NCBI GenBank assembly: GCA_016282745.1
Contig: JAEELL010000054.1
Location: 1-57,320, forward strand
Origin: Lachnospiraceae bacterium
Lineage (GTDB): Bacteria; Bacillota; Clostridia; Lachnospirales; Lachnospiraceae
Length of the DNA stretch: 57,320 nucleotides
Reading direction: 5' to 3'
The translations under genes and the position numbers were made by a program. This document shows positions 54,161 to 57,320 of the stretch, in pieces. How positions within the stretch are numbered: the stretch's first letter is position 1; the number at the start of each line of letters is the position of its first letter. Under the pieces are notes generated by a model. The model was given only the letters and a program-made list of their open reading frames with translations, ran no database searches and had not been told where the DNA came from.

Positions 54161-54258
54161 TATATCAGATGTGAGATGACTCCCACTTCAAGCACATATG
54201 TGCTAAGTGGTGAGTAACAAAATAGTATCAGTGGGAGTACAATCTCACATCTGATATA
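54161..54258 (+). repeat. CTCCCAC stem element, copy 3
   Basis: The left arm (54161-54187, TATATCAGATGTGAGATGAC then TCCCACT) pairs over about 25 bp with the right arm (54230-54258), with a two-base bulge. The loop holds AGCACATATGTGCT, itself a perfect hairpin. A TATAAT at 54149-54154 lies seven bases before the left arm. This is the best-kept of the three copies. Related copies at 17268 and 37793. Confidence 0.7.
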
Positions 54259-54354
54259 CGCTCCGCGAGGATTGAATTATGGCTGCAGCAATTTCCAAAA
54301 GTGCAGGTAAATGAGGAACTTATAATAAATATTCACAACCCAAAGGAGACAACA

Positions 54355-55197
54355 ATGGAACGATTGACAAATAAGGTGGTAATTGTTACCGGTGCAAATT
54401 CGGGGATGGGCATGGCGACTACAAAAGCGATGCTGTCTGAAGGAGCAAGGGTTATTATGCTTTGTCGCAGCGAAAAACGTGGAAATGAAGCATATAAAAA
54501 ATTATTGGCAGAAGGCTTTGACGAAAATAAACTGGAACTGATTCTTTGCGATTTAGGCGACTATGCTTCGGTGAGAGCATTTGCAAATCAGGTTAAAGAA
54601 AAATACGACAGAATAGATGTGCTTATAAATAATGCAGGTTTCATTTCTCTTGACAGACAGGAAACGAAAGAAGGTCTGGAGATGCAGTTTGGGGTAAATC
54701 ATATCGGACATTTCCTTTTGACTACTGAGCTGCTTGATTTGATGGGCGAAGGCGGACGCATTGTAAATGTGGCATCGGGCGCTCACAAGACCGGAAAGAT
54801 TCATTTCGATGACATCAATCTGAAAAAAGGCTTTAATGTAATTAAGGCCTACTCCCAGAGTAAGCTGGCAAATGTATTATTTACCAGGGAACTGGCACGT
54901 CGCCTTTCGGACAGAGGAATTACTGTGAATTGCTGTCATCCCGGGGCGGTTGCAACAAATATTGGAATTGACAGGGACACCGGTTTTGGGAAAACCATTA
55001 CAGGCCTCCTCAAACCATTCTTTCAGACTCCGGAAGAAGGCGCAAGAACAGCCATTTTTCTGGCAACAGATGAAAGCGTTAAAGATATAACCGGTGAATA
55101 TTTTTATAAATGTAAAATTGCAAAATCTTCAAAGAGATCCAAGGACATGGAGCTGGCGAAGAGATTGTATGAGTTCAGCGAAGAACTGGTGAAATAA
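54355..55197 (+). CDS. Short-chain dehydrogenase/reductase (SDR), retinol-dehydrogenase-like
   Basis: A 280-residue NAD(P)-dependent oxidoreductase. TGANSGMG at 12-19 binds the nucleotide, LCRSEKRG suggests NADP preference, LINNAG stabilises the core, and VNVASGAH with YSQSKLAN gives the catalytic Ser, Tyr and Lys. The C-terminus ITGEYFYKCK is typical of the retinol-dehydrogenase-like branch. Start 54355 follows AAAGGAG; the GTG at 54301 has no site. The substrate is unknown and no pathway gene is adjacent. Confidence 0.9.
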   Translation: MERLTNKVVIVTGANSGMGMATTKAMLSEGARVIMLCRSEKRGNEAYKKLLAEGFDENKLELILCDLGDYASVRAFANQVKEKYDRIDVLINNAGFISLDRQETKEGLEMQFGVNHIGHFLLTTELLDLMGEGGRIVNVASGAHKTGKIHFDDINLKKGFNVIKAYSQSKLANVLFTRELARRLSDRGITVNCCHPGAVATNIGIDRDTGFGKTITGLLKPFFQTPEEGARTAIFLATDESVKDITGEYFYKCKIAKSSKRSKDMELAKRLYEFSEELVK

Positions 55198-55319
55198 TTA
55201 TTCTGATATGTTTTTCATAATGTAATCATAGACTTATTTAGGATAGGTATAATGATTACCTTCAAATGTGTGTGAAGAGATAAATGCGAAAGGCATTCAC
55301 AGAAATATAGGAGGTATCT

Positions 55320-55973
55320 ATGACTGAATTAGAAGCGATTTTTAAAAGACATGCAGTTAGAAATTACAAGGACAAAAGAATTGAACAGGACACCATAGAC
55401 AAAATCAAAGCTAAGATAGATGAACTTAATGAAAAGGGCGATTTGCATCTGCAGTTTATTGAAGATGCAGGCAACACTTTCAACCGCCTGCTTAACAAAG
55501 CTATGGGGCTTGGGTCGGCACCGAGTGTAATTGCCTGTGTCGGAAAGAAAGCAGACGATCTTGACCAGAGGATTGGTTATTTCGGAGAGCAGCTTGTTTT
55601 GTATGCACAAACTCTGGGATTAAATACATGCTGGGCAGGTACTTTCAATAAAAAGAATCTTGGAGCTGCTGTTGGAGACGATGAGAAAGTTGTTATTGCT
55701 ATTGCAATTGGATACGGCGAACATCAGGGAAATGAAAGAAAATCAAAAACTGCCGACCAGGTGAGTGAAGTTGCAGGCGAAAGACCGGAGTGGTTTGACA
55801 ATGGCGTCGAGATGGCGCTTCTTGCACCGACAGCAATGAACCAACAGAAATTTTTGATTAGATTAACCGAGGATGGAAAAGTTGAATTTATAAACAAAGG
55901 TGGTTTCTACAGTGAAGTGGATCTTGGAATTGTTAAGTATCATTTTGAAGTAGGCGCGGGGAGATTAGAGTAG
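55320..55973 (+). CDS. Nitroreductase-family FMN protein
   Basis: A 217-residue protein of the nitroreductase fold. FKRHAVRNYKDKRI binds the FMN phosphate; GYFGEQLVLYAQTLGLNTCWAGTF is the typical helix; APTAMNQQKFLIRL resembles the FMN-contacting APSAMNRQP motif, here located near the C-terminus. Such permuted or two-repeat proteins reduce quinones, nitro-compounds or enones with NAD(P)H. It starts after TAGGAGG. A weak TATAAT precedes at 55246-55251. Confidence 0.85.
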   Translation: MTELEAIFKRHAVRNYKDKRIEQDTIDKIKAKIDELNEKGDLHLQFIEDAGNTFNRLLNKAMGLGSAPSVIACVGKKADDLDQRIGYFGEQLVLYAQTLGLNTCWAGTFNKKNLGAAVGDDEKVVIAIAIGYGEHQGNERKSKTADQVSEVAGERPEWFDNGVEMALLAPTAMNQQKFLIRLTEDGKVEFINKGGFYSEVDLGIVKYHFEVGAGRLE

Positions 55974-56070
55974 ATTTATATGAGGACGTAAAATGAACAA
56001 AAAGTAGAACGTATATAGTAAAATGGTAATTAATATGAAATATAGAGAGTGTGAAAGGGATATAAATGAA

Positions 56071-56823
56071 ATGAGCAAACTCAAAATGAAGAAGCCTAAG
56101 ATGATTATATTTGATTACGGGCATACACTTTTGTATGAACCAAATCACAACCCGACAAGGGGTAATAGAATACTATATGATCGTATTAAAAGTAATCCGA
56201 ATAATATTTCTTTTGAGGAATACAGTAGAATTGTTCAGGAATTGTTTGATAAAATGAAAGCAGAAAAAGGTCCGGAGATTGAGATACATGAACATCAGTT
56301 TTTACGTATGGTGCACGATTACCTTGGTATAGAATTGTCTGTTTCAATTTCTGAGGCGGAGCGTTTAAACTGGTACGGCATTTCTGAGGGAGCCAAGATG
56401 CCATATGTGGATGAAGTGCTGGAATTTCTTGATGAGCAGGGGATAAGAACTGGAGTAATCAGCAATCTGATATTCTCAGGGGAAGCACTTAAGGAGAGAT
56501 TGAACAGATTTTTGCCAAATAACAAATTTGAGTTCGCCCTTGCATCCAGTGAATATATTTTTGCCAAGCCCAACAGAATGATGTTTGACATTGCGTTGAA
56601 AAAAGCAGGACTGTCTGCAGATGAAGTGTGGTACTGTGGAGATAGTATTGCGGCAGATGTTGTGGGTGCAAACAATGCAGGTATATTCCCGGTACTCTAC
56701 AACGGAGAGACGGAAGAAGAAAATGATCCGATGAAAAAGATTAATGATGGGCTTCACGTTGAATGCGAATATCTTTACATTGAGGATTGGCGAGATTTCA
56801 TAAATATTATAAAAGATATGTAA
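56071..56823 (+). CDS. HAD-superfamily hydrolase
   Basis: A 250-residue HAD protein. Motif I IIFDYGHTLLY has the nucleophilic Asp but Gly instead of the second Asp of phosphatases. Motif II is GVISNLIFSG, the conserved Lys is in FAKPNRMMF, and motif IV is YCGDSIAADVVGANNAG. A helical cap lies at about 25-110. The lost second Asp is seen in dehalogenases and in some YjjG-like proteins, so the chemistry is uncertain. Start 56071 (MSKLKMKKPK) is chosen from a GAAAGGGA upstream; an in-frame ATG at 56023 would add 16 residues. A broken HAD gene follows. Confidence 0.8.
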   Translation: MSKLKMKKPKMIIFDYGHTLLYEPNHNPTRGNRILYDRIKSNPNNISFEEYSRIVQELFDKMKAEKGPEIEIHEHQFLRMVHDYLGIELSVSISEAERLNWYGISEGAKMPYVDEVLEFLDEQGIRTGVISNLIFSGEALKERLNRFLPNNKFEFALASSEYIFAKPNRMMFDIALKKAGLSADEVWYCGDSIAADVVGANNAGIFPVLYNGETEEENDPMKKINDGLHVECEYLYIEDWRDFINIIKDM

Positions 56824-56842
56824 AGGAGACTAGGGATGTAAA

Positions 56843-57132
56843 ATGTATAAGAATATAATGTTTGATTTGGATGGAACTTTGACTGATTCGGGAAGAGCGA
56901 TAATATCGTCAGTGGAATATGCGCTCTCACATTTTTGAATAACCAATCAGCCGGGATACCGGAGTTGATACGCCAGTTAAAGGAAAAGGATTGCAAAGTA
57001 TTCCTAGTTACAACTAAACCTATTTTCTTTGCTGAGAGAATCCTTGAAAAGATAGGATTGGCAGAGTACTTTGATGATATGGCAGGAACGGATTTGTCTG
57101 ATCATAGTTCTGATAAAAAGCTACTTATATAG
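56843..57132 (+). pseudogene. Broken phosphoglycolate-phosphatase-like HAD gene
   Basis: ATG 56843 opens MYKNIMFDLDGTLTDSGRAI with the motif I DLDGTLTDS. It stops at 56936-56938 after 31 codons. In another frame, SAGIPELIRQLKEKDCKVFL then VTTKPIFFAERILEKIGLAEY continues the same family up to a stop at 57130-57132. Cap-domain codons (about 50) are missing between the two parts and motifs III and IV are lost. This is an internal deletion with frameshift, plus a lost 3' end. Confidence 0.8.
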
Positions 57133-57180
57133 TAGATTCAATGAAAGAAATAGAGATGATTTTGGGCGCGTGAAATGAAA

Positions 57181-57305
57181 ATCGAGTAGGCTGATTCCTA
57201 CTCGATACCCACTCTGTGTAATCACTTCGAATCCACTTCGCTACTTCTCAGTGATTACACGGTCGCCAAGTGAAAATCTCTGTGCAAGCACAGATTTTCG
57301 CTTGG
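57181..57305 (+). repeat. Cluster of three strong stem-loops
   Basis: ATCGAGTAGG/CCTACTCGAT (57181-57206), GTGTAATCACT/AGTGATTACAC (57216-57260) and CCAAG...GAAAATC...TGTG with CACA...GATTTTC...CTTGG (57266-57305) follow one another. No gene is seen in the last 188 bases. It could be the end of a mobile element or a structured RNA, and it continues past the window. Confidence 0.6.
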
Positions 57306-57320
57306 CTCGTCGTGGATAAC

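Noticed and set aside
57181-57305. Integron attC sites
   Set aside because: No conserved core sites, integrase or cassette genes are seen.

Overview
The window looks like a chromosome segment of a low-GC, Gram-positive anaerobe. The best guess is a Lachnospiraceae-type Clostridium relative. The clues are strong AGGAGG ribosome-binding sites, low-GC codon use, two Rpn-type (PD-(D/E)XK) recombination-promoting nuclease elements, giant secreted proteins with Listeria-Bacteroides repeats, a DUF4418 gene, and LytS-type two-component genes. No species can be named from the sequence alone.

Bases 1-6.7 kb form an accessory region. It holds the tail of a DUF3427 helicase, a small hydrophobic peptide facing a bidirectional terminator (a type I toxin candidate), a hipBA operon with two perfect operators, kptA, an AraC-HTH/RelA-like HD fusion, a CPCC zinc protein, a MerR-type HTH gene with a 47-residue partner, and decayed Rpn copies. 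Bases 6.5-27.1 kb hold a CDF metal exporter, a sensor kinase with a SARP-type response regulator, a stand-alone receiver, and two giant secreted repeat proteins (2181 and 3229 residues).

Bases 27.2-52.7 kb form one long sulfur, iron-sulfur and thiamine region. It starts with a SsuABC-like transporter plus a DUF4418/FtsX-type ABC module. An IscR-type Rrf2 regulator, cysteine desulfurase, NifU scaffold, LysR regulator, cysK and yezD follow. Next comes a cysteine tRNA-like gene directly before a nitrogenase-like cluster: nifB-like, nifX-like, nifH-like, a second divergent cysK, nifD-like, nifK-like, and a Cys-rich nifX-like gene. Three PLP enzymes of cysteine/methionine metabolism follow (a MetB/MccB type, a MalY/PatB type, and MetY). 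A TPP riboswitch then controls a thiamine-binding protein and a ThiXYZ-like transporter.

The main system is the nitrogenase-like cluster set inside sulfur amino-acid genes. The P-cluster cysteines, the Fe-protein cysteines and the cofactor cysteine are conserved. The residue aligned with the catalytic His195 is not, and nifE, nifN and nifV are not in the window. With the neighbours this suggests a reductase that releases sulfide or methanethiol from an organosulfur compound, feeding CysK and MetY. This resembles the known methylthio-alkane reductase (MarBHDK) but is arranged with its own cysteine synthase. Several cysteine-linked control devices sit nearby: TGATA-N9-TATCA boxes, a palindrome between -35 and -10, a Cys-rich leader peptide, and the tRNA-Cys-like gene. 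The system's function is inference.

Bases 52.7-57.3 kb hold small hypothetical genes, the intact Rpn element, an SDR oxidoreductase, a nitroreductase-like protein, a HAD hydrolase, a broken HAD gene and three strong hairpins. Three copies of a CTCCCAC...GTGGGAG stem element are scattered across the window.
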